From Chryseobacterium indicum (GTDB taxonomy: Bacteria > Bacteroidota > Bacteroidia > Flavobacteriales > Weeksellaceae): a DNA stretch of 64,000 bases. The DNA is taken from NCBI RefSeq assembly GCF_021504595.1, contig NZ_JACSGT010000003.1:372001-436000 (forward strand). Direction: 5' to 3'. Positions 17,184 to 25,908 of this stretch are shown one piece after another; position 1 is the stretch's first letter, and each line of letters opens with the position of its first letter. The notes beneath the pieces are model-generated. The model saw nothing but the letters and a program-made list of their open reading frames with translations. It did not search any database and was not told the DNA's origin. The translations under genes were made by a program, and so were the position numbers.

Positions 17184-17630
17184 TTACAAAACTTTTTCAT
17201 AACAGACACTTTTATCAATTCCGATGTACTGTCCATAATTTGGAATTCTGGTGTAACCGCTCTTTTCATAAACGGACAGTGCCTCATTCTGCTCGTGTGA
17301 GCTTTCCAGCACTGCTTTTGTATAATTAAATTCTTTTGCCCAGATTTCCAGTTCTTTAACGATGGCTGTTGCTAAACCCTTCTTTCTGAAATCAGGATTG
17401 GTGTACATTCTTTTAATTTCAACTGTTTCTTCATCAAATTTTTTAAATGCTCCACAAGCTGCAGGAATTTCATCCACATAAATGACAATACAGTTTTTGA
17501 TCATATCAATTTTGTTAAACTGATCGTAAAAACCATGATCTTCCCCATTGCGAATGGCTAAATCCGCATCTAAAAGCTTTACTAAATTTTGAAAATCTTT
17601 ATTGGAAGAATCTGTTCTTTTAATTGTCAT
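17184..17630 (-). CDS. GNAT family N-acetyltransferase
   Basis: A 148-residue acetyltransferase. The acetyl-CoA binding motif A is seen in VEIKRMYTNPDFRKKGLATAIV (about residues 71-92). The later segment NEALSVYEKSGYTRIPNYG is typical of the C-terminal half of the fold. The acceptor is unknown and small GNAT enzymes of this kind are very diverse. It is transcribed alone, between the peptidase and the hutH unit. Confidence 0.88.
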   Translation of the reverse strand: MTIKRTDSSNKDFQNLVKLLDADLAIRNGEDHGFYDQFNKIDMIKNCIVIYVDEIPAACGAFKKFDEETVEIKRMYTNPDFRKKGLATAIVKELEIWAKEFNYTKAVLESSHEQNEALSVYEKSGYTRIPNYGQYIGIDKSVCYEKVL

Positions 17631-17766
17631 GGCAATGGTTTTAGGCTAAATTAAAGATTTTGTTTTTAACTTTTAGTACTTTTCAAGTGGTGATGTTTTT
17701 TGAACACAAATGACATTAATATTTCACAATTCAAGACAAATATTTTTTTAAATCTTAAAAAATAAA

Positions 17767-17792
17767 AAAGACTTCCATTTCCGGAAGTCTTT
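17767..17792 (-). terminator. Terminator of the hutH-DUF2059 unit
   Basis: AAAGACTTCC and GGAAGTCTTT form a perfect 10-bp stem around a six-base loop. It lies three bases beyond the DUF2059 stop, with T-rich sequence on the minus strand. Confidence 0.8.
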
Positions 17793-17795
17793 GCA

Positions 17796-18254
17796 TTATT
17801 TACTTTTTGGTGGCGGTGGAGATTGATACCCTTTTTGTGTGTTAATTTTATCAATCAGCTTTTTTGCTAAATTCTGCCCCCATTCTCTGCCAACTTCCAT
17901 ACTTTCATTCATGATTAAAGGCATGTTAGAAATTGTTTTTTGTCCGATAGGAGTTTTGTAGAATTTTATCAGCTCATCAAGATCCGATTCTGTATAATAT
18001 TTTGCATAAATAGGAATATAGAGTTTAGAAAATTCTTCTGAGGAAACTTCCTTTAAAAATCCATTCCAAAATTCATCAGGAATAATATCTTTGTAATTTT
18101 CTTTGTAAGCATTTACAAATTGCTGAGCTCCCTGTACCGCAATTTTACTGACTCCGGTAACTTCGATTAATTCTTTAATTTTTGCTTCTTTTGATGTTTG
18201 GGCAAAGCCTGTAACACCTATAAAAAGAACAAACGCTACTAAAATTTTTTTCAT
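17796..18254 (-). CDS. DUF2059-domain secreted protein
   Basis: A 152-residue protein with a clear signal peptide (about residues 1-18, ending GFAQ). A DUF2059-type helical domain follows, with the IKELIEVTGVSKIAVQGAQQ and ESDLDELIKFYKTPIGQKTISNMP blocks. The role of the domain is unknown. It is probably periplasmic. It begins 6 bases after hutH, so the two are likely co-transcribed, which is an unexpected pairing. The C-terminus is short and Pro-rich. Confidence 0.82.
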   Translation of the reverse strand: MKKILVAFVLFIGVTGFAQTSKEAKIKELIEVTGVSKIAVQGAQQFVNAYKENYKDIIPDEFWNGFLKEVSSEEFSKLYIPIYAKYYTESDLDELIKFYKTPIGQKTISNMPLIMNESMEVGREWGQNLAKKLIDKINTQKGYQSPPPPKSK

Positions 18255-18260
18255 CTTGTT

Positions 18261-19748
18261 TTAATTAACTATAAATTTTCTTTCATTTATCAATTCTGCG
18301 ATTGCAAGCATATCCTGACCAATCAGTCGGTCATCTTCAAGCTTAGCTACTTTTGAACGAAGGATTTCAAAATTTTCTTCAATAATTTTTGAACATTTTG
18401 CCGGTCTTCGGAATTCTAAACCTTGTGCTGCAAACATAAGTTCAACCGCTAAAATATTGACCAAATTTCCAAGAACCTGATTGAATTTCCTTCCTGAAAT
18501 ACTTCCCATCGAAACATGATCTTCCTGTCCTAAACTCGTTGGAATAGAATCCGCAGAAGCCGGAAAACACAATGTTTTATTTTCTGTAACCAATGCAGCA
18601 GAAGTATACTGAGGAATCATAAATCCTGAATTTAAACCTGAACTTTCCGTTAACAATCTTGGTAAGCCGTATTTTCCTTCCAGTAACAAGTAACTTCTTC
18701 TATCTGAAATATTTCCCAGTTCGGCAGCAGCCAAAGTTGCATAATCCAAAGGTAAAGCCATCAATTGTCCGTGGAAATTTCCTCCGGAAATAGATTCTTC
18801 CGCGCTTAAAACGATTGGATTATCCGTTACCGAATTCAGTTCCGTTTCTGCCATCATTTTCAGATGTTCAAAAGCGTTTCTGCTTGCTCCGTGAACCTGC
18901 GGAACACATCTCATGGAATACGGATCCTGAACACGGTCGCAATATTCGTGTGCTTTAAGATTTTCAGAACTTTTTAAAAATTTAAGCATTCTGGCCGCTA
19001 CTTTTTTACTTCCTTCAAACGGACGGATCTCATGCAGTTCTTTTTTAAACGGACTTGCAGAACCTCTGTATGCTTCAATACTCATTGCCGCTGTCATGTC
19101 TGCAAGATCAAGTAAATATTCAAATTTTTCTAATCCTTTTATGGCATGAGCAAGAATAAACTGCGTCCCGTTGATTAATCCCAATCCTTCTTTCGGTCCT
19201 AAAACCAAAGGTTCGAGATTATTTTTTTCTAAAATTTCGGCTGTTTCAAAAATTTCATTTCCAACCCAAACTTTTCCCAGCCCCAAAAGCGGTAAAACAA
19301 GATGCGCCAAAGGTGCCAAGTCTCCCGAAGCTCCTACGGAACCCTGCTCCGGAACAACAGGAATAATATCTTTTTCCAGCATCAGGATCAATCTTTCGAT
19401 TACTTCCAGAGAAACTCCGGAAAAACCTTTTGACAATGCATGAACTTTCGCAATCATCATAATTTTAGAAAGTTCTTTATCAATTGGTTTTCCTACACCT
19501 ACCGCATGGGAAATAATTAAATTATATTGCAACTGCGCAGTTTCATCCGCCGATATTTTTGTATCGCAAAGAGGTCCGAAACCTGTATTGATCCCATAAA
19601 CACATCGGTCTGATTCTACAATCTGCTGTACATTTTTCTGGGATTTTAAAATCTGTTCTTTAGCGGTTTTGTTTAATTTAGCTTTATTTGGAGTTTTGCA
19701 GATCTCCAAAACATCATGGAAACTGAAAACATCTACACCGTATATCAT
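18261..19748 (-). CDS. hutH: Histidine ammonia-lyase
   Basis: A 495-residue enzyme that converts histidine to urocanate. The self-forming MIO cofactor comes from Ala140-Ser141-Gly142 in GSVGASGDLAPLAHL. YGINTGFG (51-58) and the active-site His81 (IISHAVG) agree with histidine rather than phenylalanine or tyrosine lyases, though related lyases cannot be excluded. The ATG at 19748 is preferred to a TTG two codons upstream. No other hut genes are near. It is followed by a DUF2059 gene in the same unit. Confidence 0.92.
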   Translation of the reverse strand: MIYGVDVFSFHDVLEICKTPNKAKLNKTAKEQILKSQKNVQQIVESDRCVYGINTGFGPLCDTKISADETAQLQYNLIISHAVGVGKPIDKELSKIMMIAKVHALSKGFSGVSLEVIERLILMLEKDIIPVVPEQGSVGASGDLAPLAHLVLPLLGLGKVWVGNEIFETAEILEKNNLEPLVLGPKEGLGLINGTQFILAHAIKGLEKFEYLLDLADMTAAMSIEAYRGSASPFKKELHEIRPFEGSKKVAARMLKFLKSSENLKAHEYCDRVQDPYSMRCVPQVHGASRNAFEHLKMMAETELNSVTDNPIVLSAEESISGGNFHGQLMALPLDYATLAAAELGNISDRRSYLLLEGKYGLPRLLTESSGLNSGFMIPQYTSAALVTENKTLCFPASADSIPTSLGQEDHVSMGSISGRKFNQVLGNLVNILAVELMFAAQGLEFRRPAKCSKIIEENFEILRSKVAKLEDDRLIGQDMLAIAELINERKFIVN

Positions 19749-19883
19749 TCTCAAAATTTTGTCTTAAAATTACGCATTTGGCAACGATTGGAAAAACTAA
19801 ATTTCAACAGCATATATTTTTCTGAAAATAAGTGAATTAATTTGTTATTTTTACCGCAGAAATATAAAAAAATTAACATCCCC

Positions 19884-20645
19884 ATGAAACTTAAAACTTT
19901 AGTGTTTACGCTGTTTTTGGTAAGCGCATCATCTTTCGCACAGAAAGTAAAATACTCCAAAGAAGAAATTAAAAAAATGGAACAGTACCTTTTTAACGAA
20001 GGTTTTAACGCTCCCTCTGTAAAAAAAACTTCTACCGTAATATTAAAGGACGGAACAACACACAAAGGTTTCTGCAGCAAAACAGATACGAAAAAAGGTC
20101 AGATTTTCGAGGTTACCCTGAAAGACAGCATTTCTAAAAAGCAATCGGTATTTGTTGCCGATAACATCAGCGAAATGTATCTGTATCCGAATGAGGCGGA
20201 AAAAGTGGGGAAAGTTTTTAAGTACATGGGCAACATCAGAAACTATCAGACCAAGAAATTAAAAAACTCAACCACCAAAGACCGTATTCACTTTGTAAAC
20301 CAGACCGTTTCCCTGAAAAATAAGAAGGACGACAAAGAATTCTTAATGCAGGTCATCAATCCGGAATTTGATGATATCATTTCCGTATATCATGATCCGA
20401 GAGCAAAAGAAACCGGCGGATTTTCGGTGATGGGTTCTCCGCAGTTGGGCGGTGGCGTTACAAAATCCTACTACGTAAAAAAAGGAGATAAAGTAATGTG
20501 GCTTCATAAAGATGATTTCGAAGACAATTATGATTTTCTTTTTGGCGACAATCCTGAGTTTATGAAAAAATATCCTAAGAATTCTGTGGAATGGGATTAT
20601 TTCAGCTTTTTGGTTTATCAGTATACAGAAATGAGCCAAAGCTAA
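19884..20645 (+). CDS. Hypothetical secreted protein, 253 residues
   Basis: Family not recognised. The chosen ATG gives a clear signal peptide (MKLKTLVFTLFLVSASSFAQ). The open frame extends 14 codons further upstream to 19842, but that would bury the signal peptide. The mature part is lysine-rich and has no evident motif. It is transcribed divergently from hutH and ends with a terminator before uvrC. Confidence 0.7.
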   Translation: MKLKTLVFTLFLVSASSFAQKVKYSKEEIKKMEQYLFNEGFNAPSVKKTSTVILKDGTTHKGFCSKTDTKKGQIFEVTLKDSISKKQSVFVADNISEMYLYPNEAEKVGKVFKYMGNIRNYQTKKLKNSTTKDRIHFVNQTVSLKNKKDDKEFLMQVINPEFDDIISVYHDPRAKETGGFSVMGSPQLGGGVTKSYYVKKGDKVMWLHKDDFEDNYDFLFGDNPEFMKKYPKNSVEWDYFSFLVYQYTEMSQS

Positions 20646-20717
20646 ATTTTGAAGCAGAAAAGAATAAATCGTTTATAAAGAAACTGTTTAATTACAATCA
20701 ATTTTAACAAACATTAT

Positions 20718-20747
20718 AAAGCTGTAGTATTTCTGCGGCTTTTTTTG
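20718..20747 (+). terminator. Terminator before uvrC
   Basis: AAGCTGTAG pairs with CTGCGGCTT (two wobbles) and is followed by TTTTTTT. Confidence 0.7.
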
Positions 20748-20762
20748 TGCTTCTAAATTCCG

Positions 20763-20770
20763 TAATTTTG
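20763..20770 (+). promoter_or_regulatory. Putative -7 element of uvrC, very close to the start codon
   Basis: TAATTTTG matches TAnnTTTG and ends only 4 bases before the uvrC ATG. If used, transcription would begin at or within a few bases of the start codon. Confidence 0.45.
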
Positions 20771-20774
20771 TTAT

Positions 20775-22565
20775 ATGAATCCTTCTTTAGAATTACAACT
20801 CAAAACTTTACCTTCCGAGCCCGGTGTTTATCGTTATTATGACAAAAATGATAAGCTTTTGTATGTAGGAAAGGCTAAAAATCTGAAAAAAAGGGTTCTC
20901 TCCTATTTCAACAAAAATCTTTCAGGATACCGCATCAAAATCATGGTGGGTAAAATCCAGCGGCTGGAAACAACGATCGTTAACAGTGAATATGATGCAC
21001 TTTTACTGGAAAATAATTTAATTAAGGAACATCAGCCGTTTTATAATGTCATGCTGAAGGATGACAAAACGTATCCGTGGATCTGTATTAAAAATGAAGA
21101 TTTTCCGAGAATTTTTCTTACGCGTACCAAAATTAAAGACGGTTCCGAATATTATGGGCCTTACGCAAAAGTACGTCCTGCAAAGATTCTCCTTGATACG
21201 ATAAAACATATTTATAAATTAAGAACCTGCAATCTCAATTTAGGTCCTAGTAAAATTGATGAAGGGAAATACAAGGTCTGTCTGGAATATCACATCAAAA
21301 ATTGTGAAGGACCTTGCGAAGGACTGGAAAGCAAGGAAGATTATGATGAAAAAATAGATGCCATCCGTGGAATTATCAAAGGAGATTTCCGTAAAGCGAA
21401 AGAATATCTGGTGAATCAGATGATGAAATATGCAACGAATCTTCAGTTTGAAAGTGCACAGATCATCAAGGAAAGAATTGACGCGCTTGAAGATTATCAG
21501 ACTAAAAATACGGTGGTGAACCCGAGTATTGATGATGTGGATGTTTTTGGAATGACAAGCGACGAAACGGCTGCTTACGTTAATTTCTTTAAAATAAGGA
21601 ACGGAAATATTATCCAGAGTTACACTACTGAGATCAAAAAAATCCTTGAGGAAAGCGACGAAGACATTATGGAGCAGGCTTTGGTGGAAATCCGTCAGAA
21701 ATTCGATTCCCATTCAAAGGAAGTGCTTCTGCCTTTTCATCTGTCTATTGAAATTCCGAATGTAAAACTGATCGTTCCGAAAGTGGGCGATAAAAAACGA
21801 ATCGTTGAGCTTTCCGAAAAGAATGCGAAAGAATACCGTTTGGAAAAATTAAAACAGGTTCAGATCGTTGATCCGGAAAGACATACGAACCGAATTATGT
21901 CTGAAATGCAGAAATTGCTGAGAATGCCTGTTGAACCAAGACATATTGAAGGTTTTGATAACTCCAATATTCAGGGAACGAATCCTGTTTCTGCGTGTGT
22001 TGTTTTTAAAGACGGAAAACCAAGCAAAGCAGATTACAGAATTTTTCATCCGAAAACGGTGGAAGGTCCCAATGATTTTGCTACAATGGAAGAAGTGATC
22101 TACCGCCGTTACAAAAGAATGTTAGATGAAGGGGAAGATCTGCCTCAGTTGATTTTGATCGACGGTGGAAAAGGTCAGTTATCTTCTGCGGTAAAAAGTC
22201 TGAGACTTTTAGGATTGTACGGAAAAATTACCATTGTAGGCATTGCGAAACGTCTAGAAGAGATTTTCTTTCCGGAAGATCCTATTCCTTTATATTTGGA
22301 TAAAAAGTCTGAAACGCTGAAGATTTTGCAGCGTGTGAGAGACGAAGCACACCGATTTGGGGTGAAACATCACAGAACCAGAAGAAAAAATTCTACGATA
22401 AAATCTGAGCTGGAGGAAATTCCGGGAGTTGGGGAAAAAACCATAGAATTACTTCTTTCTAAACTAAAGTCTGTAAAACGGATTAAGGAATCGAATTTAG
22501 AGACACTGGAAGAAATTCTGGGCAAAAGCAAAGCCAAAATCATTTATGATTTTTTCAACGAATAG
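20775..22565 (+). CDS. uvrC: Excinuclease ABC subunit C
   Basis: A 596-residue nucleotide excision repair nuclease that cuts on both sides of a lesion in the UvrB-DNA complex. The GIY-YIG domain is at the N-terminus (GVYRYYDKNDKLLYVGKAKNLKKRV). A UVR/UvrB-binding segment (LQFESAQIIKERIDALE) follows. The RNase H-like C-terminal nuclease has IEGFDNSNIQGTNPVSACVVF and LILIDGGKGQL. A helix-hairpin-helix pair (LEEIPGVGEKTIELLL) is at the end. Length and domain order are normal. It is transcribed alone. Confidence 0.97.
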   Translation: MNPSLELQLKTLPSEPGVYRYYDKNDKLLYVGKAKNLKKRVLSYFNKNLSGYRIKIMVGKIQRLETTIVNSEYDALLLENNLIKEHQPFYNVMLKDDKTYPWICIKNEDFPRIFLTRTKIKDGSEYYGPYAKVRPAKILLDTIKHIYKLRTCNLNLGPSKIDEGKYKVCLEYHIKNCEGPCEGLESKEDYDEKIDAIRGIIKGDFRKAKEYLVNQMMKYATNLQFESAQIIKERIDALEDYQTKNTVVNPSIDDVDVFGMTSDETAAYVNFFKIRNGNIIQSYTTEIKKILEESDEDIMEQALVEIRQKFDSHSKEVLLPFHLSIEIPNVKLIVPKVGDKKRIVELSEKNAKEYRLEKLKQVQIVDPERHTNRIMSEMQKLLRMPVEPRHIEGFDNSNIQGTNPVSACVVFKDGKPSKADYRIFHPKTVEGPNDFATMEEVIYRRYKRMLDEGEDLPQLILIDGGKGQLSSAVKSLRLLGLYGKITIVGIAKRLEEIFFPEDPIPLYLDKKSETLKILQRVRDEAHRFGVKHHRTRRKNSTIKSELEEIPGVGEKTIELLLSKLKSVKRIKESNLETLEEILGKSKAKIIYDFFNE

Positions 22566-22707
22566 AGACAAACATAAAATAAATTATAATTAATAAATAA
22601 TTTTATGAAAATAATTTTTATAATATTTGTTAATTTAAATATTTTTTATAAATTAGATCTGGTTAACGATCACTTAACTCAAAAACTTCTTCATATTTAA
22701 ATTTACA

Positions 22708-22734
22708 AAAAAAGTCCTCGTAACGAGGACTTTT
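22708..22734 (-). terminator. Terminator of the EamA / PorV-like operon
   Basis: AAAAGTCCTCGT and ACGAGGACTTTT form a perfect stem around one base. The minus strand continues into T-rich sequence. Confidence 0.85.
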
Positions 22735-22754
22735 GATTTTATGTATTATTGCAA

Positions 22755-23507
22755 TTATTTCTTATAAAATATTTCTTTGCTGTAATCTCCGCCGGAAACA
22801 GGCATTTCAATCACGATATTTCCATTTTCGTAGTAACCTAAAGTGGATTCTCCGTTTTGAAGTTTTACTCTGAAAACATCGCTTTTCGTTGTAGCTTTGA
22901 AAGTCGCAAACGGCGAAGAGCTGTTAGAATTCACCAGAATAAACTGAGAATTATCGATCTGGATCTTCTGAAGGTCTGTTTTTCCATTGCTGAATTTCAA
23001 CGCCGTATTGTCTACAGATGAAGATGAGTTATTGGCAACAGTCTGTGCAGAAGTTGTGGTTACGGCTTCCTGAACTTTTGCCGGAGAAGTTTGCGCTACA
23101 GGATTAGCAGGAGAAATAGACACAAAAGTCTGTTTCAGTGCATCCTGATAACCTTCTTTGTATTCCTTAATGTTGGAAGCTCCTTTTACAGATGAAACCA
23201 CCTTATCGTTACAGTCTTTAAACTGAACCAAAACTTTGTTTCGTAAAAATCCACTGTCATTGATGATATCTGCCATCAGAACATTACACGGATTACTTTG
23301 CGCTTCAGCTGGCCATTGTAACTTATCAGAAGGAATTACTGTATAATTTTTACGTCTTAAAGTTTTTGTAAGCATTTCTCCCAAACCAAAATCTTCTTTA
23401 AATGTTGTAAATTTTGAAGGAAGGGAAATATATTTATAATCTGAAACTTTTTGTCCGAAAGCCACTATCGAACAGAATGTTACTACAGCAAGTGTAATTT
23501 TTTTCAT
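22755..23507 (-). CDS. Hypothetical secreted protein in the PorV-like operon
   Basis: A 250-residue protein with a signal peptide (MKKITLAVVTFCSIVAFGQ). The middle part (about residues 138-165) is low in complexity, rich in Ala, Thr, Ser and Pro. The ends look folded: an N-terminal alpha/beta part with KYISLPSKFTTFKEDFGLGEML, and a C-terminal beta-rich part ending GDYSKEIFYKK. Family not recognised. It begins 12 bases after the PorV-like gene, so it may be a periplasmic partner of that barrel protein. Confidence 0.72.
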   Translation of the reverse strand: MKKITLAVVTFCSIVAFGQKVSDYKYISLPSKFTTFKEDFGLGEMLTKTLRRKNYTVIPSDKLQWPAEAQSNPCNVLMADIINDSGFLRNKVLVQFKDCNDKVVSSVKGASNIKEYKEGYQDALKQTFVSISPANPVAQTSPAKVQEAVTTTSAQTVANNSSSSVDNTALKFSNGKTDLQKIQIDNSQFILVNSNSSSPFATFKATTKSDVFRVKLQNGESTLGYYENGNIVIEMPVSGGDYSKEIFYKK

Positions 23508-23519
23508 TTAATTTTAAAT

Positions 23520-24602
23520 TTAATCGTTTCTGAACTGCCCGATATCCAGTTTCAGGGAAAAGAAATTGGAATAGAAATTAGATCCTCCTATTCCGGAATT
23601 GGTAATTGCATAATCCAGCGTAAGACCTCGGTATCTGATCCCGATTCCTGCACTTGGCTGGAAAGAAACTTTTCTTCTGAGATCCTCAATATCTGTAATC
23701 GACTGGAATCTGTTCACCCCCAATCTCACGAAAATCATTTTCTGGTAACCTAATTCTGCTCCTGCATATGGTGTTAAACTGGCAAAATCGGTAGAAACCA
23801 ATGCGGCAGTTTTTGCGAAGTCTACGTTAATTCCCGCTTCCGGCAAAACGTAAACACTGCTGTTGATTTCAAACATCTTGCTTACGCCTGCATTTAATTT
23901 AGGCATCGTAAGTTCCATTTTATCTTTTGGCGCAGGGTTGAATTCTTCTCCGTTAACCACTGTGGAAAGTTCTTTCTGGTTTACACTCCAGAAGTTCACT
24001 GTAGTGGTTGCATCTCTCAGCATCCCTCCCAGTTTCCAGCCGTTGTCCATTTTATAAATAGCACCCACGTCGAAACCGAAACCATATCCGTTGGCAAATT
24101 TCCCTACATTTCTGTACACAATTTTTGCATTAATCCCCACATCAAGCTTCTGATTTCCTCCCGGATTGAATGCATAAGAAAGAATTGCTGCGTAATCGGA
24201 CTGAGAGAATTTGGTGATTTTATCATAATCAATATTTCCTTCGGTGTCGATTAACTGTGTGGTATTTAATATATTATCTACTCCTAATCTTACAACAGAA
24301 ACTCCGAAAACTCCCGTTTCCAGAACTTTGGCGTAGGCAAGGTAATCGTATTTTGCGATAGATTCGAAATATTCGGCGTGCATTGCAGCTCCCTGCCAGT
24401 CTTTTTCCACGCCCATTAATCCTGCGGGATTCCACATCGGAGAATAGACATCATCCTGATTGGAGATTACTGCGCCTCCCATCGCAAGACCTCTTGCTCC
24501 GGCTCCGATGTTCAGAAATTCGTTGGAATATTTTCTGATGATCTGGGATTGCGATATCCCGAAAACCAGAGAGAATGCAAGTAAAAAATATTTTTTCATC
24601 AT
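23520..24602 (-). CDS. PorV/PorQ-family outer membrane protein (PorV2-like)
   Basis: A 360-residue outer membrane beta-barrel protein with a signal peptide (ending ISQSQ). The N-terminal motif is GAGARGLAMGGAVISNQDD followed by SPMWNPAGL, as in the PorV/PorQ (UPF0164) family. In T9SS, PorV carries cargo from the SprA channel to the attachment complex. PorV2-type paralogues are common in Flavobacteriales and their exact role is less clear. It is the middle gene of three, 12 bases after the EamA transporter and 12 before the secreted hypothetical. Confidence 0.85.
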   Translation of the reverse strand: MMKKYFLLAFSLVFGISQSQIIRKYSNEFLNIGAGARGLAMGGAVISNQDDVYSPMWNPAGLMGVEKDWQGAAMHAEYFESIAKYDYLAYAKVLETGVFGVSVVRLGVDNILNTTQLIDTEGNIDYDKITKFSQSDYAAILSYAFNPGGNQKLDVGINAKIVYRNVGKFANGYGFGFDVGAIYKMDNGWKLGGMLRDATTTVNFWSVNQKELSTVVNGEEFNPAPKDKMELTMPKLNAGVSKMFEINSSVYVLPEAGINVDFAKTAALVSTDFASLTPYAGAELGYQKMIFVRLGVNRFQSITDIEDLRRKVSFQPSAGIGIRYRGLTLDYAITNSGIGGSNFYSNFFSLKLDIGQFRND

Positions 24603-24614
24603 ATCAATTGATGC

Positions 24615-25493
24615 TTAATTTAAAGTTTTTTGTTTTTTAGCTTTTATCAATCCGTTAGCAATGATTGCCAGTATCATAACTCCTGAAGCGATGTAAAAAA
24701 TCGGGCTCATGTGTTCTGATTCCCCAAAGATAAAAAAAGCTAGTATAATTCCGTAAACCGGTTCTAAATTAACTGTTAAAATTAATGTAAAAGGCGAAAT
24801 ATATTTCATGAGATTCACCGATTCCAGCATCGGAAAAGCTGTGAAAACACTTGCCAGTACACCTATTAACGCAATATCGCGGTAACTTATTTCATTTATC
24901 GAAAAAATTTGTCCTGAGAAGAGATAGAATATTAATAAAATAAACCATCCTGAGAATATTTCATAAAAAATAATGTTTCCTGAGCTTGTTTTCCCAAACA
25001 TCTTTCCGTTGAAAACCGAAAAAATGGTTCCGAAAATGGCACACAGCACTCCGTAAAATATTCCTTCTTTGTACTGAAATTCTGTTTTGAAGATCAACAA
25101 AATACAGGCGACAATTACCACTCCCATCACGACTTCCGAAATATCGATCTTTCTTTTGAAAATCAAAGGTTCCAGAATGGATGCAAATAAGGTGGATAAA
25201 GACAGACAGCTTAATGCAATGGAAACATTGGAAATTTTAATGGAGTAAAAAAAGCAGTACCAGTGAAGCGCCATCGAAAAGCCGATTGCAGCCAGCTGGA
25301 AAAATACTTTCTTCGAAACTTTAATGCTGTCTTTTTTAAAAACACGGATGTATACGAAAAGGCAGATCGCCGCAAACAGCATTCTGTAAAAAACCAGAAT
25401 ATCTGCATTTGCATGAATCAGCTTTCCCAAGATTGCCGTAAATCCCCACAAAAACACTATCAAATGCAATCTGAAAAGAGCCAATTTATGCAT
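24615..25493 (-). CDS. EamA/DMT-family transporter
   Basis: A 292-residue protein with about ten membrane helices in two EamA repeats of five. The second repeat carries the ESVNLMKYISPFTLILTVNLEPVYGIILAF block typical of the drug/metabolite transporter superfamily. The substrate is unknown; relatives export amino acids or other metabolites. It is the first gene of a three-gene operon with a PorV-like barrel protein. Confidence 0.9.
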   Translation of the reverse strand: MHKLALFRLHLIVFLWGFTAILGKLIHANADILVFYRMLFAAICLFVYIRVFKKDSIKVSKKVFFQLAAIGFSMALHWYCFFYSIKISNVSIALSCLSLSTLFASILEPLIFKRKIDISEVVMGVVIVACILLIFKTEFQYKEGIFYGVLCAIFGTIFSVFNGKMFGKTSSGNIIFYEIFSGWFILLIFYLFSGQIFSINEISYRDIALIGVLASVFTAFPMLESVNLMKYISPFTLILTVNLEPVYGIILAFFIFGESEHMSPIFYIASGVMILAIIANGLIKAKKQKTLN

Positions 25494-25645
25494 ACCCTAC
25501 CTTCTTATACTATTTTTGCAAAAATACAAATAGGTTTTACATTTCGTGTAATAATTTTTCAGTAAAACTTTTTGATTTTGTAATAAAATTTAAACCATAA
25601 ATCATTGTAAGAGAAAAAGGTTTGCGGTTCCTATTTAACATAAAA

Positions 25646-25790
25646 TAAAAAAAACCCTGAAAATTTATTCAACTTTCAGGGCCTTCAAATAATAAACTAT
25701 TAAAAAAATAAACTAGGAACTTAGAGGAAGTAAAGATTTCACTCTCACTTTCTCTATTGTAAAGTTAGCAAATTACGAACCATAAAAAAT
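25646..25790 (-). ncRNA. Candidate short transcript with leader-like ORF and strong terminator
   Basis: On the minus strand a perfect CCCTGAAA/TTTCAGGG hairpin (25655-25681) is followed by eight T residues, yet no gene lies just upstream on that strand. About 80 bases upstream is TAACTTTA, one base off the -7 consensus. In between, a GTG-started frame would encode only MRVKSLLPLSS. It may be a small RNA, an attenuated leader or a relic. No known RNA family was recognised. Confidence 0.3.
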
Positions 25791-25908
25791 ATATTTTTTG
25801 TTAAATATTTCATAAAATTCTGAAAACCAATTTATTAAACATTTGTTTACATCCATTTTCATTCCATGTAAAAAATAGTATCTTTAAACGGAAAAAATTG
25901 AAATTTTT

